Source: Pseudomonadota bacterium (GTDB lineage Bacteria > Pseudomonadota > Gammaproteobacteria > Burkholderiales > Burkholderiaceae). From it: a stretch of DNA of 15,697 nucleotides. Below the pieces are notes generated by a model. That model searched no databases. It was not told where the DNA came from and saw nothing but the letters and a program-made list of their open reading frames with translations. The stretch lies in assembly GCA_029777935.1 (NCBI GenBank), contig JAKORH010000103.1, positions 1 through 15,697 of the forward strand, read 5' to 3'. The position numbers and the translations under genes are program-made. Shown piece by piece: positions 1 to 6,686 of the stretch. Within the stretch, counting starts at the first letter, position 1. Every line of letters starts with the position of its first letter.

Positions 1-82
1 CCCGATGCTGTTCGACCAAGCGGTCAAACCGCTCGCGCGGCAACCCCTTCAGCAACTGCTGCAGTCGGCTTATCCTGAACAT
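1..82 (-). mobile_element. IS4-type transposase, N-terminus only (cut by window edge)
   Basis: Read on the minus strand from the ATG at 82-80, this gives 27 codons with no stop before the window edge, including the segment QQLLKGLPRERFDRLVEQHR. That opening is typical of IS4-family transposases carrying a DUF4372-type N-terminal domain, whose first residues form a short helical DNA-binding segment. Only the start is visible, so the catalytic DDE residues, intactness and the far inverted repeat cannot be judged. The nearer IS end should lie in about 83-200, where the sequence is less GC-rich than the chromosome around it, but I could not fix an inverted repeat or target duplication. The call rests on recognising the family by eye. 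Confidence 0.6.
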
Positions 83-448
83 GTTGTGGGACTCGGTATT
101 CGAGTTGGCGCTCGGGCAATTCTCTGCCAAAACCTTGCCCCACAACACCTTCCTCACCCCGCCCGCGAAATATTCCGGACAGCAGTGCGCTTGCGCGGGA
201 ATGACGTGGGGTTGCCGTTCTCGCTGCTTGGTCGGGGCGACTCGAGCCGCCTGCCGCGCACGCGCAGCGCGCATACGCCGCGCGCCGTCGCAACCGCCGA
301 TTCGCGCGAGGCGCGTGCGCGCGTCGCCCGCACGATTTCCCGCGAAGAAGGCATGCGGAATTCATCTTCGGTTAACAGCGATCCGGCAAACTGCGCCGAA
401 ATACAAGAAGCACAACCCATTCGAATCCGATCACGACCTGGAGCGATC
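83..448. other. Non-coding spacer between IS end and ParB-like gene
   Basis: No gene can be supported here. The left part (to about 200) probably belongs to the insertion-sequence end. The part from about 230 to 340 is made of GC-rich short repeats rich in CGCGC. A GGAG ribosome binding site at 440-443 closes the interval in front of the next gene. The open frames that cross it have no recognisable protein content. Confidence 0.5.
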
Positions 449-709
449 ATGAACGTGAAGAGAATCCGCTGTGCTGACATCCGGCCCGGCCGCGACAGTC
501 CGCGCTATCCGCGCGGGCAGATCGAAGACCTCGCCGAGAGCATCCGCCGCCACGGCATCCTGCGCCCGGTGCTGCTGCGCGCGGTGGCCGACGGCTACGA
601 GATCGTGCACGGCGTGCTGCGCTGGCATGCGGCGCTGCTGCTCGGCTTGAAGGAAATTCCGGCGTTCATCGTGCAGACGTCGGAGCGCGAGGAGCCGGTG
701 CCCGCGTAA
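449..709 (+). CDS. Solo ParB N-terminal-like domain protein, 86 aa
   Basis: The ATG at 449 has GGAG at 440-443, five bases upstream, which decides the start over the longer open frame reaching back into the spacer. Residues 24-75 follow the ParB/sulfiredoxin-like N-terminal fold: a helix with ESIRRHGILRP (30-40), then DGYEIVHG (48-55), then a helix and KEIPAFIV (68-75). In ParB proteins the DGY..I.G stretch is followed by the phosphate-contacting GERRxxA box. Here it reads GVLRWHA (55-61), so only one arginine remains. There is no helix-turn-helix or dimer domain; family partition proteins run to 250-350 residues. It is therefore unlikely to be a chromosome partition factor. It may be a small nucleotide- or DNA-associated regulator; its function is unknown. 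It lies 80 bp upstream of the decarboxylase on the same strand. Confidence 0.7.
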   Translation: MNVKRIRCADIRPGRDSPRYPRGQIEDLAESIRRHGILRPVLLRAVADGYEIVHGVLRWHAALLLGLKEIPAFIVQTSEREEPVPA

Positions 710-724
710 CCACGCGGCGTACGC

Positions 725-730
725 GATAAT
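725..730 (+). promoter_or_regulatory. Possible -10 box upstream of the decarboxylase
   Basis: GATAAT sits inside TACGCGATAAT, a reasonable sigma-70 extended -10-like element in an otherwise GC-rich gap. No convincing -35 lies 17 bp upstream. If it is used, transcription would start near 737 and the palindrome at 744-770 would lie in the untranslated leader. Confidence 0.25.
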
Positions 731-743
731 CCGCGCCTTTGGG

Positions 744-770
744 ACCGGTCCCGGAGACTCCGGGACCGGT
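744..770. promoter_or_regulatory. Perfect palindrome (13-bp arms) in front of the decarboxylase
   Basis: ACCGGTCCCGGAG (744-756) and CTCCGGGACCGGT (758-770) are exact reverse complements around a single A. The word GGGACCGGT occurs directly at 741-749 and again at 762-770, so two copies lie 21 bp apart, about two helical turns. The centre is too tight for a normal hairpin loop and no T-run follows, so a dimeric repressor or activator operator fits better than a terminator. A dispersed REP-like repeat is the alternative. It ends 19 bp before the ATG at 790. Confidence 0.5.
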
Positions 771-789
771 ACCTGCAGAAGGCGCGGAC

Positions 790-3045
790 ATGCGATTCAA
801 CTTCCCGGTCGTCATCATTGACGAGGATTTCCGCTCGGAGAACGCGAGCGGAGTCGGCGTGCGTGCGCTTGCCAAGGCGATCGAGGCCGAGGGCGTGGAA
901 GTGATCGGCGTCGTCAGCTACGGCGACCTGTCGAGCTTCGCCCAGCAGCAGAGCCGCGCTTCCGCCTTCATCCTGTCGATCGACGACGAGGAGATCACCG
1001 ACGGCGACGACACCGGCGCGGCGGTGGCCGCGCTGCGCTCGTTCGTGCACGAGATCCGGCGCCGCAACGCCGACATCCCGATCTTCCTGTACGGCGAGAC
1101 GCGCACCTCGAGCCACATTCCGAACGACGTGCTGCGCGAGCTGCACGGCTTCATCCACATGTTCGAGGACACGCCCGAGTTCGTCGCGCGCTACATCGTG
1201 CGCGAGGCGCGCGCCTACCTCGACGCGCTGGCGCCGCCGTTCTTCCGCGCGCTGACGCACTACGCGCAGGACGGCTCGTACTCGTGGCACTGCCCCGGCC
1301 ACTCGGGCGGCGTGGCGTTCCTGAAGAGCCCGGTGGGGCAGATGTTCCACCAGTTCTTCGGCGAGAACCTGCTGCGGGCCGACGTGTGCAACGCGGTCGA
1401 GGAACTGGGCCAGCTCCTCGACCACACCGGGCCGATCGCGGCCAGCGAGACCAACGCGGCGCGCATCTTCGGCGCCGATCACCTGTTCTTCGTCACCAAC
1501 GGCACGTCGACCGCCAACAAGATCGTGTGGCACTACATGGTGGGGCCGGGCGACGCCGTCGTCGTCGACCGCAACTGCCACAAGAGCGTGCTGCACGCGA
1601 TCACGATCACCGGCGCGATCCCGGTGTTCCTGATGCCGACGCGCAACCACTACGGCATCATCGGGCCGATCCCGCGGAGCGAGTTCGAGCCGGAGTCGAT
1701 CCGGCGCAAGATCGCCAGTCATCCGTTGCTCAGAGGGCGCGACGGCGGGATTCCTCGCGTGCTGACGCTGACGCAGAGCACCTACGACGGCATCGTCTAC
1801 AACGTCGAGACGATCAAGGCCATGCTCGACGGCGCGATCGACACGCTGCACTTCGACGAGGCGTGGCTGCCGCATGCGGCGTTTCACGAGTTCTACCGCG
1901 ACATGCACGCGATCGGCGGCATGACCCCGCGCGCGCGCACCCGGAGGTCGATGGTGTTCTCGACCCAGTCGACCCACAAGCTGCTGGCGGGACTGTCGCA
2001 GGCCTCGCAGATCCTGGTGCAGGAATCGGAGGCCGAGAAGCTCGACCGCTTCCAGTTCAACGAGGCGTATCACATGCACGTGTCGACCTCGCCGCAGTAC
2101 GCGATCATCGCCTCGTGCGACGTTGCCGCGGCGATGATGGAGCCGCCCGGCGGCCCCGCGCTGGTCGAGGAATCGCTGGTCGAGGCGCTGGCGTTCCGGC
2201 GCGCGATGCGCAAGGTCGGCGTCGAGTACGCCGACTCGTGGTTCTTCAGCGTGTGGGGGCCGGAGCGATTCGCCGACGGCGATGCGCCGCGGCGCGAGGA
2301 CTGGATGCTCGCGGCCGGCGCGCGCTGGCACGGCTTCGGCGAACTCGCGCCCGGCTTCAACATGCTCGACCCCATCAAGGCGACCGTGATCACGCCGGGG
2401 CTCGACGTCGACGGCCGCTTCGCCGCCACCGGCATCCCGGCGGCGATCGTCACCAAGTACCTGGCCGAGCACGGCATCATCGTCGAGAAGACCGGGCTGT
2501 ACTCGTTCTTCATCATGTTCACGATCGGCATCACCAAGGGCCGCTGGAACACGATGGTCACCGAGCTGCAGCAGTTCAAGGACGACCACGACTGCAACCG
2601 GCCGCTGTGGCGCGTGATGCCCGAGTTCCTGCGCGCCAACCCGGCGTACGAGAACAAGGGCCTGCGCGACCTGTGCCAGGAGATCCACGCCGAGTACGCG
2701 CGCGCCGACATCGCGCGGCTGACCACCGAGATGTACCTGTCGGAGATGGAGCCGGTGCTCAGCCCGGCCGCCGCGTACGCGAAGATGACGCACTGGGAGG
2801 TCGAGCGCGTGCCGATCGATGCGCTTGCCGGCCGCGTCTCCGCCGTGCTGCTGACGCCGTATCCGCCCGGCATTCCGCTGCTGATCCCCGGCGAGCGGAT
2901 CAACGCGACGATCGTCAACTACCTGAAGTTCGCGCGCGGCTTCAACGCCAAGTTCCCCGGCTTCGAGACCGACATCCACGGGCTGGTGAAGCAGAAGACC
3001 AACGGCGCGACCGAGTACTTCGTCGACTGCGTGACGGGCGGATAG
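790..3045 (+). CDS. Arginine/lysine/ornithine decarboxylase (AdiA-like)
   Basis: A PLP-dependent, fold-type I basic amino-acid decarboxylase (OKR_DC_1 family). It most likely converts arginine to agmatine plus CO2, consuming a cytoplasmic proton. The protein is 751 residues (E. coli AdiA has about 756), and the ATG at 790 follows AGAAGG at 777-782. The order is an N-terminal wing domain resembling a receiver (1-130), the PLP-binding core, and a C-terminal domain ending PGFETDIHG. Visible active-site features are HCPGHSGG (167-174), the phosphate-binding NGTST (237-241), His264 in RNCHKS, Asp356 in FDEAW for the pyridine nitrogen, and the Schiff-base Lys397 in QSTHKLLAGLSQ. It looks intact. 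Substrate choice between arginine, lysine and ornithine cannot be settled by eye. No antiporter gene is adjacent, so this is not the enteric adiAC arrangement. Confidence 0.93.
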   Translation: MRFNFPVVIIDEDFRSENASGVGVRALAKAIEAEGVEVIGVVSYGDLSSFAQQQSRASAFILSIDDEEITDGDDTGAAVAALRSFVHEIRRRNADIPIFLYGETRTSSHIPNDVLRELHGFIHMFEDTPEFVARYIVREARAYLDALAPPFFRALTHYAQDGSYSWHCPGHSGGVAFLKSPVGQMFHQFFGENLLRADVCNAVEELGQLLDHTGPIAASETNAARIFGADHLFFVTNGTSTANKIVWHYMVGPGDAVVVDRNCHKSVLHAITITGAIPVFLMPTRNHYGIIGPIPRSEFEPESIRRKIASHPLLRGRDGGIPRVLTLTQSTYDGIVYNVETIKAMLDGAIDTLHFDEAWLPHAAFHEFYRDMHAIGGMTPRARTRRSMVFSTQSTHKLLAGLSQASQILVQESEAEKLDRFQFNEAYHMHVSTSPQYAIIASCDVAAAMMEPPGGPALVEESLVEALAFRRAMRKVGVEYADSWFFSVWGPERFADGDAPRREDWMLAAGARWHGFGELAPGFNMLDPIKATVITPGLDVDGRFAATGIPAAIVTKYLAEHGIIVEKTGLYSFFIMFTIGITKGRWNTMVTELQQFKDDHDCNRPLWRVMPEFLRANPAYENKGLRDLCQEIHAEYARADIARLTTEMYLSEMEPVLSPAAAYAKMTHWEVERVPIDALAGRVSAVLLTPYPPGIPLLIPGERINATIVNYLKFARGFNAKFPGFETDIHGLVKQKTNGATEYFVDCVTGG

Positions 3046-3102
3046 CGCGCCGGCGGCTTCACCGTTGCGATTCCTCGCGGACGATCGACGCGCGCCGCGA
3101 CG

Positions 3103-3504
3103 TCAGTCGTCGTTGACCGTCTCGTGCTCTGCCGGAAGAATGATCTCGAGCAGCTCGCAGTCGTCCGACCAGCCCAGCACGGTGTGCCGGATTCCCGGCG
3201 GCTGGATCCAGCACGAGCCTTCCTTCATCACGTGCACGCCGTGCCCTTCGAATTCGTTCTTGAACCAGCCCTTCAGCACGTAGATGAGCTGGAACTCGAC
3301 GTTGTGGTGGTGCCGCTGGCTGAGCCGCTCGGCGAACGGCGCGACCATGCGGATCACGTGCGCGGTCGCGAGGCCCTGCGTCGCCGCCGCCACGCCGAGA
3401 TCGCGATAGACCGAATAGCCGCGCAATCCTCCGCCCTTGAAGTCGCCTTCGCTGAAGTGGCTGACGTGAAACCTTTGGGCGGGTTTGTCGGCAGTGATGT
3501 CCAT
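3103..3504 (-). CDS. Small single-domain cupin protein
   Basis: A 133-residue single cupin barrel. Motif 1 is clear as RHHHNVE...LKG (His65, His66, His67, Glu70, Gly79), and motif 2 as GSCWIQPPGIRH (Gly96 to His107). Together they give the usual 3-His/1-Glu metal site. There is no signal peptide, so it should be cytoplasmic. The ATG at 3504 has GGAG eight bases upstream (3516-3513). Single-domain cupins include dioxygenases, isomerases and sugar- or ligand-binding proteins, and nothing here distinguishes these. The gene converges on the decarboxylase with 57 bp between stop codons and has no operon partner. A stretch upstream (around 3540-3575) is AT-richer than its surroundings and probably holds its promoter. 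Confidence 0.82.
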   Translation of the reverse strand: MDITADKPAQRFHVSHFSEGDFKGGGLRGYSVYRDLGVAAATQGLATAHVIRMVAPFAERLSQRHHHNVEFQLIYVLKGWFKNEFEGHGVHVMKEGSCWIQPPGIRHTVLGWSDDCELLEIILPAEHETVNDD

Positions 3505-3674
3505 TGCGATGGCTCCGGGCGAACGTGCAGCAAATCAAACACCCGTTTTAAGCACACTGCAAGCAACGGTGCGGCAATCCGGCAGTTGCTCGATCAGCAA
3601 GCAGGCGACCGATACGGCGCCAGCACTTCCGGCAGAGCGTGCGGCCGGGAGGACGTCAGGCCAGCGCTGACGGC

Positions 3675-3709
3675 GACCGGTTTGGCCGATCGGCCAGGCC
3701 AATCCGGTC
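3675..3709. repeat. Inverted repeat, 13-bp arms, one mismatch
   Basis: GACCGGTTTGGCC (3675-3687) pairs with GGCCAATCCGGTC (3697-3709) with one mismatch across a 9-base loop. The 14-bp palindrome TGGCCGATCGGCCA (3683-3696) lies inside it, so alternative pairings exist. It sits just beyond the stop of the minus-strand remnant at 3731, where a terminator would be expected, but there is no T-run. Confidence 0.4.
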
Positions 3710-3730
3710 AGTGCGAGCGCTCAGACCGCA

Positions 3731-3898
3731 TCAGCGTTGCGCAAGATATTCTCTTGCCTGCGCCAGCTCGGGCCGCACGCCATCCGCGCCTTTCGCAAGG
3801 TTCATCAGCTTATCGAAATGCTCAGCCGCCTGCTTGCGGTCGGCCGCTTTCCGGGCCGCGATGAGCGCTTCTGCAACGCGCTGCGCAGCGCCGGAATG
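3731..3898 (-). pseudogene. C-terminal remnant of a helical (TPR-like) protein
   Basis: The minus strand read into the stop at 3733-3731 gives about 55 residues of well-behaved amphipathic helix: AAEHFDKLMNLAKGADG, then RPELAQAREYLAQR. The pattern (a helix with alternating Ala and charged residues, then a 'RPEL..AR.YLA' ending) resembles the last repeat of TPR-containing proteins. The frame is closed by stops shortly upstream and has no start codon at the beginning of the similarity, so it is a tail without a body. I do not know the parent gene. The next remnant lies about 37 bp upstream in another frame. Confidence 0.4.
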
Positions 3899-3934
3899 CC
3901 GGATTGATCCGGTCGAACGGAATGATGCTCAGCG

Positions 3935-4135
3935 TCATCGCGACGGCGCGATGTTCCGGTTGACGCAGAAGAAGTTGCCCGGGTCGTAGCGGCGCTTGAT
4001 CTCGACCAGCCGCGCGCAGTTCGCTCCGCAGGCAGCGCGGATGCGCTCGTTGCCTGCCGTGCCGGGAAGGATCACGTGGACGCCGCTTGTCGAGAGCAGT
4101 TCGGCGGCGGCGAAGAAATCGCGCGCGCCTGCAGC
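3935..4135 (-). pseudogene. C-terminal remnant of FAD-linked (BBE-type) oxidoreductase
   Basis: On the minus strand, about 65 codons ending at the stop 3937-3935 match the berberine-bridge-enzyme C-terminal domain of FAD-binding PCMH oxidoreductases. The pieces are [39 protein letters not shown], then [14 protein letters not shown]. In the family this reads 'STGGVYVNF...RVRAAYG.NY.RLV.LK.RYDP.N.FR.NQNI.P' and closes a 450-500-residue protein. The open frame continues upstream but loses similarity near 4135, so the FAD-binding and substrate domains are gone. Several family positions are altered (Tyr to Cys twice, Arg to Cys), consistent with decay. Strand and family are fairly sure; the exact left limit is approximate. 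Confidence 0.62.
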
Positions 4136-4345
4136 TGTCAAGGCGCCCCGACAACGGCTGTCAGGGTCTCCCGATACCCGGCGGGACCGGATACATCGAG
4201 ACTGCAACAAAGGCGCGTCGGCGGGCCGAGGCCGCGGCGTGCGAGCTCGGTCCGGTGTGAGCGGTCCTCGAATCGAACATTCAGCGCACACCCGAGGGAA
4301 TCGAGCGACCCGCCGGCTTTGCCCGGCGCCATCAAGGAGCTCGCC

Positions 4346-5548
4346 ATGGCCATTCATCGCTTGCTGATCTTCGCCGCCGCCGCGCTCGCCAGCACCGCCG
4401 CATGCGCGCAGACCCTCACCCTTGGCGCTTCGGTCCAGTTGACCGGGCCGGTCGCCAACACCGGGCGTTACTACAAGGACGCCTACGAGTTCGCGGTCGA
4501 CAGGATCAACGCCGCCGGCGGAGTCAAGGTCGGCTCGAAGCACGAGAAGATCGCGCTGAAGATCCTCGACAACCAGTCGGACGTGAACCTGAGCGTGCGG
4601 CAGTACGTGCAGTTGCTGTCGCAGGACAAGGTCAACTTGCTGCTCGGCCCGTTCGCCAGCAATTTCGTGCTGGCCGATTCCTCGATCGCGGAGAAGAACC
4701 ACGTGCCGATGGTGCAGGGTGGCGGCGCGTCGGACCAGATCTACAGCCGCGGCTATCACGACATCTTCGGCACGCTGCCCGCCGCCAGCGACTACTTCGG
4801 CAGCACGATCGCCGCGATGAGCAAGCTCGATCCGAAGCCGCGCTCGGTCGCGCTGCTTTACGCCGACGACGCGTTCGACGTCGCGGTTGCCAAGGGCACG
4901 CGCGGCCTGCTCGAGAAAGCGGGCTTCGCTGTGCCGATCGACGCGCGCTACAGCTCGAACACGTCGGACTTCGCCTCGCTGCTGGCGCGGATCAAGGACG
5001 GCAACGTCGACGCCGTGCTGGTCGCCGGGCACGAGACCGAGGTGCTGAACTTCATCCGCCAGGCCAAGAGCCTCGACGTCGATCCGAAGCTGTACTCGTT
5101 CACCGTCGGCGTGCCCAGCGCTGACTTCCGCCATGCGCTCGGCAAGGACGCCGACTACGCGTGCGGCATGACGCCGTGGCTGCCGGCGAAAAGCCTGACC
5201 GACCGCTGGTTCGGCGACGCCGAGCAGTTCGCGCAGGCGTACAAGGCGAAGTACGGCTATGACCCCGACTACCACGCGGCGGCGGGCGTGGCCGCGGTCG
5301 AGACGCTGGTCAACGCGATCGAATCGGCCGGCAGCACCGATCCGGCCAAGGTGCGCGATGCGCTGGCGAAATCGAACTTCGAAAGTCTGTACGGCCACAT
5401 CGCATTCAGTCCGGCCGGGCAGATCAGCCTGCCGCAGACCATGATCCAGATCCAGCGCGACAAGGTGGCCGCGATCTACGGGCCGAAAGGTTTCGTCGGC
5501 AAGCTCGAATACCCGATGCCGCCGTGGTCCAAGCGCCAGGGCGATTGA
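4346..5548 (+). CDS. livK: Branched-chain amino-acid ABC transporter, periplasmic binding protein
   Basis: The ligand-binding subunit of a HAAT-family importer (Peripla_BP_6), 400 residues. The ATG at 4346 follows AAGGAG at 4334-4339. Residues 1-21 form a signal peptide: basic MAIHR, a hydrophobic run [14 protein letters not shown], and likely cleavage after CA at 21. Cys20 lacks the upstream Leu/Val/Ile of a lipobox, so a soluble periplasmic protein is expected. The mature protein opens [18 protein letters not shown], the usual first strand and ligand loop, with [12 protein letters not shown] shortly after. The hinge-type segment [15 protein letters not shown] lies near residue 170. It is the first gene of livKHMGF and probably the most highly translated. 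The ligand could be leucine/isoleucine/valine, another amino acid or an amide; the sequence alone does not decide. Confidence 0.9.
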   Translation: MAIHRLLIFAAAALASTAACAQTLTLGASVQLTGPVANTGRYYKDAYEFAVDRINAAGGVKVGSKHEKIALKILDNQSDVNLSVRQYVQLLSQDKVNLLLGPFASNFVLADSSIAEKNHVPMVQGGGASDQIYSRGYHDIFGTLPAASDYFGSTIAAMSKLDPKPRSVALLYADDAFDVAVAKGTRGLLEKAGFAVPIDARYSSNTSDFASLLARIKDGNVDAVLVAGHETEVLNFIRQAKSLDVDPKLYSFTVGVPSADFRHALGKDADYACGMTPWLPAKSLTDRWFGDAEQFAQAYKAKYGYDPDYHAAAGVAAVETLVNAIESAGSTDPAKVRDALAKSNFESLYGHIAFSPAGQISLPQTMIQIQRDKVAAIYGPKGFVGKLEYPMPPWSKRQGD

Positions 5549-5591
5549 CGGCACGCGCTGGGCTCCGTCGCACCACCGGGCGTGATCGCCG

Positions 5592-6455
5592 ATGCGACTG
5601 CTCGCCCAGGTGCTGGTCAACGGCGTGCTGCTCGGGGGCCTGTATGCGCTGATGGCGCTCGGGCTGGCGCTGGTGTGGGGCGTGCTGAACATCGTCAACC
5701 TGTCGCACGGCGCGCTGATCATGCTGGGCGCGTACGCGACCTGGATGCTGTTCACGTACGCGCACCTCGATCCGTTCGCGGCGCTGCCGCTGACCGCGAT
5801 CGTGCTGTTCGGCGTCGGCTACGCGATCCAGCGCGGCGTGCTGAACCTCGTGATCCGCGCGCCGATGTTCAACACGCTGCTGATCACGTTCGGCATCGAC
5901 GTCGTGCTGACGTATCTGGCGCAGTATTTCTTCAGCGCCGACTTCCGCACCATCAATCCGGGCTACGCCGGAGCGAACTTCTCCGTGCGCGGCGTGACGG
6001 TGCCGTACGTGCAGGCGCTGGCGTTCGCGATCGCGATCGCGCTGACCGTGGCGCTGTGGCTCCTGCTGCTGCACACGCGCACGGGGCGCGCGATCCGGGC
6101 CGCGGCGCAGAACCTGGTCGCGGCGCGCCTGCACGGCGTCGAGCCGCGCCGCATCTACGCGCTGACGTTCGGGCTGGGAGTCGCGCTCGCGGGTGTGGCC
6201 GGCGGGCTGTACGGAACGGTGTCGCAGGTCAATCCGTACATCGGCGGGCCGCTGACCGCCAAGTGCTTCGCGATCGCCATCATCGGCGGGCTGTCGAATC
6301 CGCTCTCGGTGATCGTCGGCGGACTGTTTCTCGGCGTGGTCGAGTCGCTGACGGCGCTGTACGTCGGTCCGACCTACCCGGACGTGGCGAGCTTCGGCAT
6401 CCTGGTGCTGGTGCTGGTCATTCGTCCGCAGGGACTGCTGGGGCGGACGACATGA
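5592..6455 (+). CDS. livH: Branched-chain amino-acid ABC transporter permease LivH
   Basis: Inner-membrane permease, BPD_transp_2 family, 287 residues, starting 43 bp after livK. The opening MRLLAQVLVNGVLLGGLYAL and the following LVWGVLNIVNLSHGALIMLG are the classic LivH first helices and signature. Seven to eight hydrophobic segments can be counted. The cytoplasmic ATPase-coupling loop is at about 165-195 (GRAIRAAAQNLVAARLHGVE), followed by the AGVAGGLYG helix. The C-terminus ends VLVIRPQGLLG, as in the family. The stop TGA at 6453-6455 overlaps an ATG at 6452, the usual coupling to livM, but that ATG now leads only into a 19-codon ORF. Confidence 0.92.
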   Translation: MRLLAQVLVNGVLLGGLYALMALGLALVWGVLNIVNLSHGALIMLGAYATWMLFTYAHLDPFAALPLTAIVLFGVGYAIQRGVLNLVIRAPMFNTLLITFGIDVVLTYLAQYFFSADFRTINPGYAGANFSVRGVTVPYVQALAFAIAIALTVALWLLLLHTRTGRAIRAAAQNLVAARLHGVEPRRIYALTFGLGVALAGVAGGLYGTVSQVNPYIGGPLTAKCFAIAIIGGLSNPLSVIVGGLFLGVVESLTALYVGPTYPDVASFGILVLVLVIRPQGLLGRTT

Positions 6456-6511
6456 GCCGGGTCGGGGCGCTGCACGACTTGATCCAGCCGAACAGCAAGC
6501 GCCGGAGCTGA
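6452..6511 (+). other. 19-codon orphan ORF, possible relic of the old livM start
   Basis: An ATG overlapping the livH stop (ATGA, 6452-6455) opens MSRVGALHDLIQPNSKRRS and stops at 6509-6511. The other tight junctions of this operon (M/G and G/F) use 4-bp overlaps, so an ATGA here is where livM would be expected to start. No similarity to a LivM N-terminus is visible in the 19 residues. It may be a relic or chance. Confidence 0.35.
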
Positions 6512-6536
6512 GTCCGATGATCGCCAAGGCGAATTC

Positions 6537-6619
6537 ACCACAGAGGCACAGAGGCACAGAGAAACGAGCGTCAGGTCTTGCGTCCTTCCGCCTTCTCTGT
6601 GCCTCTGTGCCTCTGTGGT
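6537..6619. repeat. Perfect 27-bp inverted repeat inside the liv operon
   Basis: Arms 6537-6563 and 6593-6619 are exact reverse complements separated by 29 bases. Each arm is itself an 8-bp tandem of ACAGAGGC (two full copies plus a partial). The same core (CCACAGAGGCACAGAGG) recurs, to my knowledge, in intergenic regions of many unrelated bacterial genomes, where it gives spurious peptides such as NHRGTEAQR and SVPLCLCG. It is far less GC-rich than its surroundings. In the transcript it would form a strong hairpin between livH and livM, without a T-run. Confidence 0.85.
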
Positions 6620-6653
6620 TCAACAAGCCCCTTCGCCACAGCGAGGAGTCGGC

Positions 6654-6686
6654 GTGAGCGCGCAGCGCGAAGGAAGTCCAGTCAGC
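6654..6686 (+). repeat. Dispersed 27-bp (9-codon) repeat unit at the livM start
   Basis: The 27 bases at 6657-6683 match the unit at 15643-15669 at 23 of 27 positions by hand alignment, and both encode SAQR[ED]GSPV in frame. Here a single unit supplies the livM start region: GTG, then one unit, then AGC. Confidence 0.7.

Larger units (their letters stand above)
3505..4345. other. Gene-poor interval with gene debris
   Basis: No intact gene is supported in this 840-bp interval. It holds the cupin upstream region (3505-3600), a GC-rich inverted repeat (3675-3709), two minus-strand protein-coding remnants (3731-3898 and 3935-4135), and the leader of the amino-acid importer (about 4140-4345). Confidence 0.6.

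Noticed and set aside
739..789. TTG at 739 as the decarboxylase start
   Set aside because: It would translate the palindrome into a Pro/Gly-rich leader not seen in the family. The ATG at 790 has a good ribosome site and begins the conserved MRFNFPVVIIDEDFRSEN.
595..2979. Long minus-strand open frame opposite the decarboxylase
   Set aside because: Its composition (Arg, Val, Asp, Gly, His rich, no domain) is that of a shadow frame in a high-GC gene. The plus strand carries a complete, motif-rich decarboxylase.
1284..3116. Long plus-strand frame overlapping the decarboxylase
   Set aside because: Arg/Ala-rich out-of-frame translation without any family motif; it is a shadow.
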